Below are positions 12,641-25,070 of a DNA stretch of 64,000 nt, one piece after another (position 1 is the stretch's first letter; every line of letters starts with the position of its first letter). The position numbers and the translations under genes are program-made. The stretch spans positions 2,418,001 to 2,482,000 of the forward strand of contig CM066302.1 of NCBI GenBank assembly GCA_033807695.1, written 5' to 3'. Below the pieces are notes generated by a model, which did no database searches, had not been told where the DNA came from, and saw only the letters and a program-made list of their open reading frames with translations. The DNA comes from Daedaleopsis sinensis (Eukaryota; Basidiomycota; Agaricomycetes; Polyporales; Polyporaceae).

Positions 12641-13970
12641 CGTGAGTGTGATTTTCGCCACTTGTTTTTGCCGATACAACCCCATTCAGTGACTTTCTCC
12701 TTGATAGAACACCAGTGGAGGGACTCACCTCAAAAGCAAAGCTGTTAGTATCGCATCCACGATCCTGTAATCGGTTTGGTTTGAGAGGCACTTGGTGCCC
12801 TACCACCGCGGCCCATGACGGAGAGCCTGAGAACCTGTGCGAATTCAAGGTCATAATCCGAACTCTGCGGGTGAGCATGGAGAAGGCCAATACAAACTTG
12901 CATTGTTAGCCGTATGATGAACTAGCCTCCTGAGGCCGGCCTGATGACAGTCGTCATGCCATTGATACAATATCGACCCTGGTCAGTGGTGTGGTTAGAC
13001 TGTATAACACATACAAAGTGAGTTACTTACCAGCGCAACATCTTCAAGGAACAACCCGGCGAGAACAATTTTCGATACTGCCACCGACGTAGTCTCCCCT
13101 GGGCAGACGATGAGGACCTACTGAACGGGGGGAAGGACGGTCCTTCAACCCACCGACGCACTACAACTTCGAGGAAAGCATCCTTTGCAAGGTCAAAAAC
13201 TTCAAACATGGGGAAGAGAAGCTCGAAAGATCAAATGTACCATTTTGTCCTCTGAGAAGTCCTCCTTCGAGCGAGGCAGAGAAACGCACGGCCGATCTGT
13301 GATCACGTCCTTCCCGGACAACTCGACTCCATAAAGCCGATTGATACCTTGGATATGTCAGTACCTTCGCGAATAGGTACTGAACACAATGCATTGATTA
13401 CAGCGACGTTGTGGAGAATGGAAAACGTGTGTGTATTGACGAGCAACTATACATCAGAGAAAACTACAGGGAGACGTAATCCATCAGACATACGCCCGGC
13501 TCGCTGGTACGAGGCAGTACGACTCCGAAGAGCCGCGCCGCCAACGCACCAAACGTCCTCGAGACCGCACAAGGCGGCCATGTTCTCGGTTATACGAGCG
13601 GGCGCTGAAGTCATCTACTGGATAAGAAGGATGTGGCATGTGTAAACATGCGAGACTCGAGTTAGTACCTATAAAATAGATCCTAGCTGAGTATGTTCTG
13701 AGGAATCAGAGAAGAAGGGGGGCACCGTTATATACTGTGCATAGTTTAGGGCCGGTTGATGGGACGTGGTCCGTGCGCGAGGCCTAATGCGGTATGGCGC
13801 TCACTATTACAGGCAACCGGCGGCACCACTTGTAAGTCAAGGTTACGCTTGGCAGCACTCATACAGAGTGGCCATGTTTTCAGGTCCACAGTCGTTATAT
13901 CTCAACGGAACAACAGTCTAATCACGTTCATAGATGATGTTTGTGCTTAAGTATATCCTAGGTACATGTA
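12641..13970. other. intergenic, no gene recognised
   Basis: About 1.3 kb between the hydrolase start and the ING gene end, where both genes are on minus. Open frames here are short and no spliced product could be built. It should contain the promoter of the hydrolase and the 3' region of the ING gene. Confidence 0.5.
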
Positions 13971-15459
13971 CTAGTACTTCTTTCGCCCCTTCCGACCTCC
14001 AGTTGTGCCCGTCGTCATTTGCGTTGTCTTGTTTGAGATGCCGAGGCGCACGCTGCATTCGTCGCAGTACCATGTGTCCGGCAGCGTCTGGTTCGGAGGG
14101 AGGCTGATACACGAGATATGGAACTATGTCGTAGATGTACCGGATCAGCCATTTCATAGTCAACACGCACAGATCCCTCGAGAGAGGAACTAGTTGGGGA
14201 TATGCCTTCACTCACCCATTGGAAACGACAGCTTTCGTTGTCACAAGCAATCATCTATGTGTAAGAAAGGGGGAGCGGACCCAAGGTCGTCAGAGATACG
14301 TGTCACATCAGTGAGGATGTCCGTACGTACCTCGCCGTATGACAGCTTCTGGCAGTAGCAGTAGAGCTCCTGGTCTTCCGCGTCGCCCTCGTCGTCCTCG
14401 CCTTCGGCATCCTCGTCGTCCCCGGTCGAGGCATGCGCCCGGCGAGACCGCACGGGGGACATGGAGACCCTGTTCACCTTCTGATGAGAAAGGCTGGATT
14501 TTGGCAGACTGCTGGTACTAGCGGTTGGATGGGTGGTTGCGGACACGGGAATGGGACTGGGCAGCTTGATGCTCCCGGACCCGGCCAGTCGTGGTCCTAC
14601 GTGGCACACATGAGTTAGTTGACGGACGCTATAGAAGCTAAGAAGCACAGGCTCGCGTCGCCTTGGTCGGCGCAGCGCATAGGAAAAGAGAACGACCATA
14701 CGTACTCTTCCTGTCCCGCCCCGACGTCTGCACCGGGGGTGTCGTCCGGGGAGAAGGAGATTCCGCAGCCGCGGTCGCAGCCGTTTTGAGACTGGCCTGG
14801 AGCTGCTGCACGGTGCTATCGACGCTGCTCAGGAACTGCTGTGTTGGCGGTAGGCCCGGGTCGTCCCCTTGGAGCTTGTGGATCCGGGTGAGATCGTGCT
14901 GCAGTCGCGCCATCGCCCGCTCGAAGATCTTGACGAGCCGTTCGGCGAGCGCATTCTTCTCGGCCGCGAGTACGTCGACCTCGGCGTACAAGGTGCTGAC
15001 GGTATCCGGGATTGCAACATCTTTGGTCGGGAGCGGCTGCCCGGCGTTCTTGGAAGAGTGGCGGAAATACTTTTGAGTCTCCTTGCGGATCTCTTCGATG
15101 AGATCTGTGAGGCATACGTGGCGGTTAAATGAGGTGGTTACACTTAACCGACTACATTGCGGATGCAATGCACATACCTTGAGACTTCGTATCTCGGTGC
15201 TTGATCTCTATAAGCAGATGCTGTGCTTCATTGGGCAAGTTCTCAAGACCTGCAAGATGTCACAAGTTAGTACTCATGAACCTACGGATTGGCAACCGAA
15301 GGTAGTTCGGACGCGCAAGTGAGAGTGACGTAAGGATCACAGCGGCAAGTAAACACAACAGCGAGTACCCTAGAGCTATTATACTGAGCAAGAAACATGA
15401 ATCTTACTAGCGAGATACTCCGTTGCGATGTTCGCAGCTTCCTCGAGGTTAGCGTTCAT
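13971..15459 (-). CDS. ING-family PHD-finger chromatin protein
   Basis: Start ATG at 15459 (MNANLEEAANIATEYLA), stop TAG at 13973-13971, about six exons. The N-terminal ING domain is all helical (NLPNEAQHLLIEIKHRDTKSQ, then IRKETQKYFRH and RLVKIFERAMARLQHDL). A Ser/Thr/Pro linker and an acidic block (EGEDDEGDAEDQ) follow. The C-terminal PHD finger has the full Cys4-His-Cys3 order: YCYCQ, MIACDNESCRFQWFH, SCISL, WYCDEC. The last residues are basic (GRKGRKKY), as in the polybasic tail of ING proteins. Family knowledge: ING proteins read H3K4 methylation and guide histone acetyltransferase or deacetylase complexes (yeast Yng1, Yng2, Pho23). Which of the three this corresponds to was not decided. 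Confidence 0.93.
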
Positions 15460-16130
15460 TCGGATTTAGTGCAGTACAGGTCAGTGGCTCGGATGGTGGA
15501 GCAAGTGATAGCCAACCGGTAAGAAGGAGTAATAGTCCGTTATGTCGGTGGTATGAAAGCAGAAAGCCGGAAAATGACTGTTTGGCTTAGAAGGTGGTTG
15601 AGGAGAGAGAGAAAGATGGAGAGCGCCCGTCAAGCGCACGAAGGCAAGATGACCGCGGGCGCTAATGGTCCTCACCTCGTATGATGCAACCGGCGTGACG
15701 CATTTACTACGGTATGTAGTATGTACGTTGACCAGTCCGACAGCATTGCATGCGCAAAACATCAGATAGCATATAAAGCGATATGAACAGTCGCGCGATA
15801 TTACAGCTACCAATAATAAAGCTACAAGTTATACCGATACAATACTCGTTTCCAGAAGATCGTTGACCTCAGGAAGTTGTCGGGAGGTACTACTACCTCA
15901 GCAAACAGACCCGAGGTCGCGTGGTCGTAGCAGTCATGAACCATAGCAAGGCAACAGTAAAAGCGTCCCTGCAGCCCTTTTCTATGTGTAAGTGGTGCAT
16001 ACGTGTCGATGCGCGCTTCGAAGTGGGAAAAGCCACGACAGTGTCGTGTCGGGCTGTCTTCCCATCGAGCGGGAGAATATTGTTCGAAGTCGGAAGACGA
16101 AGTCGGGAATTCGCCGCTGCAGGCATATCG
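15460..16130. other. intergenic, upstream of the ING gene
   Basis: No coding structure was recognised. It holds the ING promoter and the 3' flank of the coiled-coil gene. Confidence 0.5.
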
Positions 16131-18449
16131 TCACCTAGTCTTCCATGCGGGGGTCCGATCCGTGTCATAACTTGTGTCGCATAGCCGCATATTCTCGTCG
16201 TGTGCCGTCGCATCGGCCTGGCGTCCGCGTATCGCCCGGATCGTTCCCCGGACATGCCTCATCTCCTCCCGGAGTTCGCGTCGGCGGATGCGCCCTTCCT
16301 GGAACAGCGTACGCTCCTCTCTCCGTCTGAGGCGGGCCTGGTCTTCGTGAGCACGAGCCGTTGCAGTGGCGGTCGTGAGCTGATTGCGCAGATTCAGAAG
16401 GCGAAGCTTCTCGTGCGACACCTGGGGAGGACGAAGGGGGTGAGCTTGGGAGTCTCCCGGGAAGGACGAGACGTACGGTTATCCGCCGCGCGAGGTCTGC
16501 AAACTTGGCCTGATATGTAGTGAGCTTGTCCAGCAGGGGCGCAAGCTTGTGGATCCTCGGCGGGTGATCCTCGATCTGGCGGGCAAGTAGATAAAACAGG
16601 CTAAGGTTCCTTCGTCGAGAGAGCATATCAGTAAAGCGATGCACTGAAAGTCAACAGAAACTCACTTGTTGAGCGAGTCGATTGTATCCCAATGCTTCGT
16701 GTACCAGTTCTGCTTTGCGTCTGAACCATCTATCATGAACTCTGTCGGCGTCCCATCCAATGCACGTTGTACAGCTTTGAAGGTCTGCCGCAAGCTCTCG
16801 CACAAATCCCCGATGGCCTCGGGATCCTTCAACAAGCTGCATGAGCGCAGTGACTGTATATGAAAGCTCAGACAGTCAGTCAGTAGCCCTGGCAGCAGCG
16901 CACAGATACTCACCAGCGACGCACGCGCGATCGTCTCCGCACACATCTCCGCCCGCCGCGCGAGGTCCTCGGCGTTCAAGTCCAGCCTCAAGTCCGCACA
17001 GAGCGGAAGCCTGCTTACATCGCTGTCAGTCGGGGAGTGCGGGCCGTCGCCCGCCACGTCCGGCAGCGCAACCCACTCTGTCCGGCGCAAGGGCGGGGGC
17101 CCGGATTCGCGCGGCAACTCGGGGGAGTGGATGCAGATGTCCGTGACTCGGCCCGCAGACGACCTCAGAGGTGACCCAACGGGGCTGCAGAGCATGGCGG
17201 AGACGGCGTGGACGCTGCACTTGGCAGACTTGGGCGCGTGGAGGGGCGAGAGGGGGCTGTCGAGTGCACGCGAGACGGCCCGCCGCCAGACGAGGAGGTC
17301 GACGGGGGATGGGCTGGGGCCATCGGTGGGCTCGACGGTCGTATTTGTATCCGTCTGTGGACGTGTGCTGGCGTTCTCGCCCTCGTTCTCATTCCCGGAG
17401 CGGGCGGGCAACGCAAGGGAAGGAGGGGCGGTAGACATGGAGGCCAGCACTGACGCAATGGAAGGCCGGCGCTCTGCGGGTGGAACAGACGCGGATAGGT
17501 CCAGGGAAGGGATTTCGTCTGGATCGAATGCAAGCGAGCCGGAGCGGGCGGTGAGCGGGATGTCTTCGAAAATGCCCGAGTGAGGAGTTCGTTTTGCTGG
17601 CGTGACGGGTGAAGGTCCTTGGGCGAGCGTGTGGAGGACTTGCCTGGGCGTGGAGGCGAGGTGGAGGGGGGCGGGCGCGAGGCGACGCAGACGCCGGGAG
17701 TATTTGGAACGCGAGTGCGATTGGGATTGGGCATGAAGCTGTGTCTGTGTATGGGTATGGGGACGGGCCTGTGCTCGTGTATGTGATGCCTGTCCCGACC
17801 CGAGGATTAGCCCGAGACCGGATCGAGGAGAGTCGTACTCGTGTTCCCGTCCATCACTATCTATGTCCATCCTACAGCTCGTGTCCTCACCACACGCAGC
17901 GACAGCATGGTGTGAAGGGGAGCCTTGTGTGGCCCAACGTTGCAGGATAGAGGCCAGGGGAACTCGGGGAACGGGGGCTGCGAATTTGAGTGACATCGTC
18001 GATTTCGGCGACCGACCATGGCGACGGCGATAGGAAGAGAAGGGGGTCTTGTGAGCCGGTGTCAAAGGAGAGTGCATTGCGTAGGGCGGAGGGGGTGTGG
18101 TGGTGTCCAGTGTAGTCTTTGGGATATCAGATTGAGCGATAGGTAGAGAAGAAACCAATCGTGAAGGATGAGTCGTTGAGCTGGGCTCGGCCGTTAGAGA
18201 TAGGATGTCCATGAGCCTGCGCTGAGCATCGTATAATGTGGTGCCCGCAGGAGCGAGCGTGTCTGAAGCCGCGAAGGTCAAAGACGTGGAAGGTGAGCAC
18301 GGGCCGGATGGGATCGGTCGTAGAAGTTCGCAATCCCAGAGGGGGGATAAGTCGAACTCGAGAGACGTGCTGGATGAAGGAGCGAACGAGGACGAGGGTG
18401 AAGCAAGGGGAAAGATGTGGATTGGGTTGAAGACGGTGAGGCCTGCCAT
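16131..18449 (-). CDS. hypothetical protein with disordered N-terminus and C-terminal coiled coil
   Basis: Not recognised. The first ATG in frame is at 18449 (MAGLTVFNPIHIFPL). A long first exon runs to 16914 and encodes about 510 residues of Ser/Pro/Thr-rich, mostly disordered sequence. A 60-nt intron, an intron with acceptor just before NLSLFYLL, and a third intron lead to the C-terminal part. That part is helical and charged (LLARQIEDHPPRIHKLAPL; VSHEKLRLLNLRNQL; then Arg/Glu heptads EERTLFQEGRIRRREL) and ends with TGA at 16133-16131. Total length is about 700 residues. The order-disorder layout fits a structural or scaffolding protein, but no function is proposed. Confidence 0.78.
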
Positions 18450-18753
18450 GTTGTGAGTCGTCAGCACGCGAGAAGCGTCCGTGTATGGTGAGAACGGCGA
18501 GAAGAGAAGATCGATAGGGCAAGGGAACCTGGACGGAAGGCTCTAAGCGCGCTGCGCGGTTATACTTGGATGGGGCGCACTCCCGCCATTCATCCAAGCA
18601 TATAAACAGGCTTGTGGGTCCACAGTGATCCCAACGACAGCTCTTGCCTGTTCTGTGAAAACAAAAAGACATTGCCAAGGGAGACCGTACCTAGCTAGTC
18701 AGAATACCGAGAACAAAAGGCGGCGAGCGATATCGAGATCGGCTCGAGCGCCT

Positions 18754-19286
18754 TTATGTCGGCCTTGAGGTAGACGGATATGGGCGGTTTTGTTCTCGTG
18801 CACTCAGGGAGGTCTGACCTTGTTCAGCAAGTCTTCTCACACCACGAGAGTGTTGTTCCTGGGACGTGAAATCCAATCCGAGTCTAGGCGTGAGCGGACC
18901 TGTGCTTCGCCTAGGAGGACGCGAATAGGGTAATAACAATCCGAGTTGCGCGGGAGAACCGAAGGTTGACACTCCGGAGAGGATGTTTACCGGGGAAGTA
19001 CAACATGACAACGTACCCATAATGTCTCACAGCATCATTTCCGCAGACCATCGTAGGCGTACGTCGGTTGGCTCGGGGTAATGAGGTATTCCTCGACTTA
19101 CTGTCTGGATCCATAGCCGCTTCCAACGACGATACGCACAAGACAAGCCGTTCTGCAGGCTCAATACCTATGAGCATACCATCAGACTAAAATCACAGAG
19201 TCGTAAGCTTAGGAGATTTCAGGCAAAGGAGAAGACAGTACTTGCTCACAATACTCCGCGTAGCTCAACTGCTTGACACCGGCCAT
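18754..19286 (-). CDS. small protein related to the gene at 27951
   Basis: Four exons splice in phase from ATG at 19286 (MAGVKQLSYAEYCEQ) to TAA at 18756-18754, giving about 120 residues. The core IEPAERLVLCVSSLEAAMD resembles EHPERAVAVCISCLEAAL in the gene at 27951. In both genes an intron interrupts the codon right after the following Asp, in the same phase (GAC-A and GAT-A). The remainder has a Cys and His (MVCGNDAVRHYG) and a Gln/Arg/Ser-rich tail. The function is unknown. The relationship and the small size suggest a family carried with mobile DNA, or a reduced copy of the larger protein. Confidence 0.6.
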
Positions 19287-19362
19287 GGCTTGACAACGAC
19301 TCAACGAATCTCAGTTGCGTTGGACTTTGTGCTGCGAGAAGAGGCTCTAGAATCCAGCTGCC

Positions 19363-19566
19363 TCAATAGCAGTACGTCGAGAACACGCTGTAGATGTTGA
19401 CCGTAGACTTTGTGGTGACAGGGAATGACCAGCGCGTAGGGAAGCTGCACGTGGTGGTGACCACGGGCCGGGATTTCCCATTCACGGCTTCACCTCCAAC
19501 CCCCATCATCTCCGCCATTTGCGCGACACGGCTCACCCCCTCATACCAGTCATGTTGAATTGACAC
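19363..19566 (-). other. coding-like terminal exon of an unassigned gene
   Basis: An open frame without an ATG, preceded by a good splice acceptor (CAACAG). It reads SIQHDWYEGVSRVAQMAEM and later TTCSFPTRWSFPVTT, ending in TGA. It looks like a last exon, but no upstream exons were found before the region changes character at 19.8 kb. It may be a gene remnant. Confidence 0.3.
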
Positions 19567-19793
19567 TGTTGAGCAATCCTGGCGGCCTTTCTTCCGTTCC
19601 CCTCTTGTTCTCAGACGATGTAACCAATCCGGATGGCGCCGCTATTCCAAACGCGGCAAGACCGCCGGACGGTTGCGTCGACGCTCACCGGTCACCCCTT
19701 TACCACATCACTTCACTTTGAACAATTCAACAAGCTCTTACTGCTAAATGACTTGCATATGTCGCTTCTGAACCTCTGGATAATACACTGCCC

Positions 19794-21516
19794 ATGATGA
19801 AAGCCTTCTACGCCATCCACACCTCCCTTTTCGCAGATATGTCTACCACACATCTCGCAGCCATTCTATCTGCCATCGCATCTTCTACTATATTTCTCTA
19901 TATTGGCTTCTCTATGAAATCGGTAGAGCCGCTGTCCCCCTTGGTGCCATTGGTTTCCAGTTCGGTTGAGGATCATCTGTCGCACCCTGATGAAGACTTC
20001 GACGCTCACGCTCAAGCTAGACGTAGCGGCCAACCCTGGAGCAATCACAACTACTGTCAGCTTTGACAGTCCTCTGGCTCACTTGTATATGAAGGTGGCG
20101 TCTCCCATTGTTTCTCTTCCGATTCTATCCTCTCCAATCCTGCCTGAAGCTGGGAGTCTACCTGCATCTTCCTCGTTCCCTCCGATTCAAATCAGGCCAT
20201 GTGCCGCGCCCCTCGCCTCGCCTCCTTCAACGCTATCGTTCCGCTACCGTTGCTGCCATGGAGGGTACTCTGAAAGTCAATCGAGAAGCTCTTCAGACCA
20301 TCAAACGTATACTCAACATTCCCCAGTTTCTGGTGTAGTGGCCGAACAGATTTCAGACATGATCGATATCCCTGAGCGTTCTTCGTAGCCTCTGCCTGCC
20401 AAGAAGCGCTCGAAGACAATTCGTCGACATCTTGGTCTTGTCTCGGTCTGCCTCTTATGAACGACCTGCGGCAGCTTCCGTCCATCAGTCCCAGCTATAT
20501 CTTCGAGCTGATTCAGAAGAGTCCCATTTACTGAAGTGCGCTAGATCTAGGGCCAACATTCTTCCGATGTCGATACTGGTCTCGGAACTATGTCGCTGGA
20601 CGTGCCTTCAGACGTGGACAGCAATACGTGATGTCATACTGTAGACGTATAGGACGCCTATCCCGATATACCACACTGGTCCGGACTGGAAGGCAACTTG
20701 GGCTGGAGTCTGGTTGAATCTCCTTCTGGTAGCTTGCTTCTCGACGAAGTCGCGGAGTTGTGCGCCTCCACGACTGACTGTTCGGTCACCTCGGACTGCA
20801 GCCAAGTTGATGCACCGTGCCTACAGAGTGCCTACAGAATATAGATAGCGATCCTCAAGCGACGGTGTCACCCTCAAGTACAACGCCGAGTCTCGTTGAC
20901 ACTCCTACACGCGGTCGGACCCAAGATCGGACACTTCCTTCCTCTTCTGTCTCTTCCATGCTCACTCATGAAGCTGCACCCTCAGGCCTCAGCAGCTGAG
21001 ACCACATCGATGCCTGCAAGTCACACGCCTCCTCGGCTCACTCGTTCCTTCTCAGCACCAAGATCCTTCGGGTCGCCAGCGCGGCGTCCCTCCAGGGTAA
21101 GCATGACTTCATGTCCGTCTAGCCCTTCTTCTCATGTAGGAACGAACGTACAGGCGTTAATTACTCGGAGTAGCCTTTTCGGCACCCAAGTGTCTTTGAC
21201 AGCTACAGGGATCGATTACGTTGCTAAGCGCGCCTCGAAAGAACAACATTGTTACGGACGCAATGCATATCCATGGGACGCACAGGTACGCCCGACTGCT
21301 CAGGAACGTCTGTCAATAGTCCACCGAGCATCCGCGACCCACCTACTACCAGACCTTGAACGTTTGAACAGCCGTCGGCCCCTCTTGGACCGCACGAGGG
21401 ACATGCCCCTGACTGCCCCTCCTATGCTCATGCCGCCTCCTCAACATGGTCATTCGACGCAACCTGCGAGTGTGAGACATCCTATTGGATTGCGACAGGA
21501 TCGCGCGAGCGTGTAG
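19794..21516 (+). other. coding-like region, gene model unresolved
   Basis: Several plus-strand tracts look translated but could not be joined safely: a hydrophobic leader (MSTTHLAAILSAIASSTIF) at 19.84 kb, a frame at 19966-20388 starting MRIICRTLMKTSTL, a tract near 20.4-20.53 kb ending LPSISPSYIFELIQ, and a Ser/Pro-rich frame at 20896-21516. The GC content and the short frames broken by stops suggest either an intron-rich gene of unknown family or a decaying one. No domain was recognised. Confidence 0.35.
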
Positions 21517-22043
21517 CCCAGTCTATGCTGCCCACCAGTGTCTGCGCCGTGGATGGATGCGAAGGATATTCCTGTTGAGCACATTAATTTTACGATCTAT
21601 ATTGTTGTCTTCCTGAGTAGGTTGTTTTGAAATGGCACTCGTTGATTGTACCGCAAAACGCAAGACTAGAAAGACCGAACGGCGGAGCAATTGCGTGATA
21701 TCGTCACAAAACCCCTCAGGCGTAAAGTCGGGCTCCGGGCCGGTCTAACCGACGGGAATGGTAAATCGCTTTAGCTGCCTTTTTTCCTCTACGACGAGTC
21801 TACGTTGACCAGGACATCCACTGCAGAGCACACTGATCCACAGTACTGACCCGTATACGCAGTCACTCAAGCGATCGCAGTCAGATCTGTCACCTGGTGA
21901 GGTGTATAACGTTACGCGGGTGAGTTCGATGACTCCGAGTCCGAAGCGTCGGCCCGTTAATGTGACTCACTAGTTTCGTGCTGCAGTTTGCCCCTGATTA
22001 GGACTTGCCACTCCTCGTCGTCGTCCTAGAAGAAGCCTCTACC

Positions 22044-23898
22044 ATGGCCAACGACGTTGCGGACGAAACGCGCCCTCTACTCTCCGAGGGCGAGGGGCCC
22101 ATTGAGCAGCGGAAGCCGACTCCGCTCCCGAAGCTGCAAATCGCGATAATCATGGCTTTGCAACTCGCAGAGCCAATAACATCGCACTGTATATACCCTT
22201 TCATCAATCAGGTCAGCAGCACAGACTGCTACGCCTTTTGCCCTCGCTACCGTGCTAACAGCGAGGTCCTTTGACAGCTTATCCGCGAGCTTGATATCAC
22301 AGGCGGCGATGAGAAGAAAGTTGGATACTACGCGGGTCTCCTTGTAAGCTCATACCTCGTTGAATTATTGTCGGCGTGTGGGCCCCTCATCTCGTTCTAC
22401 TACAGGAATCCGTATTCTTCGCCACCGAGGCGTTGTTCGTTTTCCAGTGGTCGCGACTTTCTGACCATATCGGACGCAAGCCCGTGTTGCTCATCGGCTT
22501 TGCCGGTATGAGCATCTCGATGATATGTTTCGGTTTATCGCGCACTTTCTGGGGTCTCGTTGCGAGGTAGGGTCCATTCCCTTCACGTCATCCGTGTGTG
22601 CTGATGCTGATGCTGGGGAATTCAGCCGTAGTCTAGTGGGCATGCTCAATGGCAATGTCGGTGTCTTGAAGAGCATGATCGGAGGTAACTGTCCCGGACT
22701 CCCTTCTGATATCTTGTTCATGACTTCGGTCGACAGAGCTCACGGATGAGACAAATATCGCGCAAGCTTTAGCGTTTCTTCCGGCCGCATGGGCGATAGG
22801 GTCGACGATTGGGTATTAACTCTCCTACTTAAAATACTTTTTCGCTGACTCCCCGTGGGCTGTCATAGACCCATAATGGGGGGACAACTCTCCAAGCCTA
22901 ACGATAGATGGCCGAACGTGTTCTCCCATTCTTTCTGGATCAAGTTCCCATACTTCCTCCCTTGCGCTGCGGCAGCAGCGTACTCTGCTTTCAGCTTCGC
23001 TATCACAGCGCTCTTTATGAAGGAGGTAGGTGTCACTCAATCCCTCGATACTGCGCGGATTTATTGATTAATGTTCACGAAGACTGTGCAACGACGCCGA
23101 CCGAGCTCGGCATCGTATAACTCGGAGGAAACTGCGATCGACGCGCAAGATGACGCGCCCCCATCGTTCCGAGCGAGTATCACAAGACCCGTACTGATAT
23201 CAATAGCTAACTACGGCGCGCTCTCTTTCTCCGACATCGCTTTCTTCGCCCTCGTTCCTCTCTTCCTCGCCACGCCCATCGAGATTGGGGGGCTCGGGCT
23301 GCACCCGTCAACGATTGGCGTCATCCTAGGGTCACTGGGCCTAGCGACCGGTACCCTCCAGGCGCTCTTCTTGTCCAAAGCTATCGACTCTTGGGGTCCG
23401 AAAGGCGTCTTCCAAGTTGGCTTATCGATGTTTCCCCCTATGTATGCTCTCTTCCCTATCATCAACCTGTATGCGAAGGCACACGGTATCACGCCAGTGG
23501 TTTGGGCCCTGGTGTCCCTGCAGATGCTCCTGTTCGTCATCATGGATATGGCGTTTGGTAAGAGCGCAACTATCATCGGATATAAGTAGTGAATCGTAAT
23601 GACTGACGAACACATCCTTCCAGGCGCCAGCTTCATGTTTGTCAATTCTTCTGCGCCAGACCGTCGTAGCTTAGGTGCAGTGAACGGCGCCGCACAATTC
23701 GTCGCGTCTGTGTCGCGGGCGATCGGACCAACCGTGTCGACCTCGCTGTTCGCCACATCGCTGGAGCGCAATTGGCTCGGTGGTTACGCCGTTTATCCTA
23801 TCCTGGTCACCATCGCCATCGCAATGTCCCTGGTATCAACTCACCTACCCCGTAACATGTGGCCTAAGAAGGAGGGATCGCGAGTCTCCTCTGACTGA
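22044..23898 (+). CDS. MFS transporter, DHA1 / tetracycline-resistance-like subfamily (intact copy)
   Basis: A proton-coupled membrane exporter of the major facilitator superfamily. The ATG at 22044 opens MANDVADETRPLLSE with a dileucine-type acidic leader. Eight or so exons follow and the stop is at 23896-23898. About twelve membrane segments can be traced. The MFS loop 2-3 motif is complete as RLSDHIGRKPVLL, the helix-4 region reads SRSLVGMLNGNVGVLKSM, and the central loop is hydrophilic (TVQRRRPSSASYNSEE). The C-terminus (RNMWPKKEGSRV) is cytosolic. The layout resembles fungal and plant ZIFL-type and Tet-type exporters; the substrate cannot be read from sequence. A disrupted close paralogue lies at 36052-44330 in the same orientation. 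Confidence 0.9.
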
Positions 23899-24363
23899 CC
23901 TTAGAGTGCGATGCAAAAAAACATTGTGAGTATCTAGAGCGCTATCGTGATGCCAAAGCTCATCCGCTCGAAAGAGACAACTTGGGACAACATTGTGTCT
24001 CGATATACTCCCTTGCCAATCCCCGGACACCACCAGTAGTACTTCGAACAGCCATGCATGTCCTATATAAACCGTGATAGAGATTGTACTACTAGTCTGC
24101 GTACAGTCATACTAGACGCCAGTTCGATACTCCGCCGCGGCGTCCTCGATCTCGCAGCACGTCGCTCAGCTCGACTTTGGAGCTCCCTGATATCTTCAAA
24201 TTGTGGCATGCATCTCACATACTTCTATTAGTCGACTGACTGTGAGAAAACATTTTCGTATAGGTGGGCTGCACGCGAGGTCGGTCAATGACTCATAACT
24301 TGAAGACAATGACTCACTACCAAAACTTCCACTTATCAGGCACTACAGGCCTTTAGGTGATAT

Positions 24364-24438
24364 GGATAGATCCACCAACTGTCATAACAGACCGTGGTGG
24401 ATCTATCCTGTTCTCTGACCACAGATGCAACTGTGGTC
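24364..24438. repeat. two adjacent perfect inverted repeats (hairpins)
   Basis: The first hairpin has 14-nt perfect arms, GGATAGATCCACCA at 24364-24377 and its complement at 24395-24408, with a 17-nt loop that itself holds CTGT/ACAG. The second follows 8 nt later with 8-nt arms (GACCACAG at 24417-24424, complement at 24431-24438) around a 6-nt loop. Both are A/T-balanced rather than simple repeats. They could be the end of a foldback or MITE-type element or a transcript-end structure. Confidence 0.8.
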
Positions 24439-24635
24439 CTATCCTCCATCAATCCTCCTACATAATCCCTCCACGCCCTGCGCGCCCGCTGTAGTGCCTA
24501 TTTATGGATGGTAGCACGCTCCCTGCCCTTTTCGTACGGGTGAGCGCACGTCGGGGATTCCGATCCACCCCATGGATGTCGGAGACTGAAATGTACCCTG
24601 TATAGACCAGCACCCCCTTCCTGCCACCTCATCCC

Positions 24636-24687
24636 GCCTCCCCCGCCTCCACCTACGCCTCCCCCGCCTCCACCTACGCCTCCCCCG
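24636..24687. repeat. C-rich minisatellite, 21-nt unit, 2.5 copies
   Basis: Two exact copies of a 21-nt C-rich unit (starting GCCTCCCCCG) and a partial third. One strand is almost purine-free here. No function is implied. Confidence 0.9.
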
Positions 24688-25070
24688 ACGACGACGAGCC
24701 TTCAGATCAGCCTGATGCAATATGGAACTCGTCATCTCTCCCTGCCAGAGTCAGCATGCATCCACAGCCCTTGTCCCTAGTCTATGGCATCGCTCGGAGT
24801 CACGGTGAGTCCCCTCCGTCCTACTCCCCGTCTCGCGGTATGCTTCGCGTCGAAGCGGTTGTCTCCTTGTCGACATGGTGAGTACTGCGGCCCCCAGTCC
24901 ACTACCGTAAGCATATCCTCCCGAACCCTGCACTCCCCTTCTCTCGCTGGCGGCTCTACACTGCTCATGAGGCTACCACCTCATCATGATCTTCCTCGCT
25001 CAGGCTTGCTGTGTTTTGGAGGAGACTCGGCACTGGTTCGTGTAGTTTCGTAACCCCGTTTCAAAAAATC

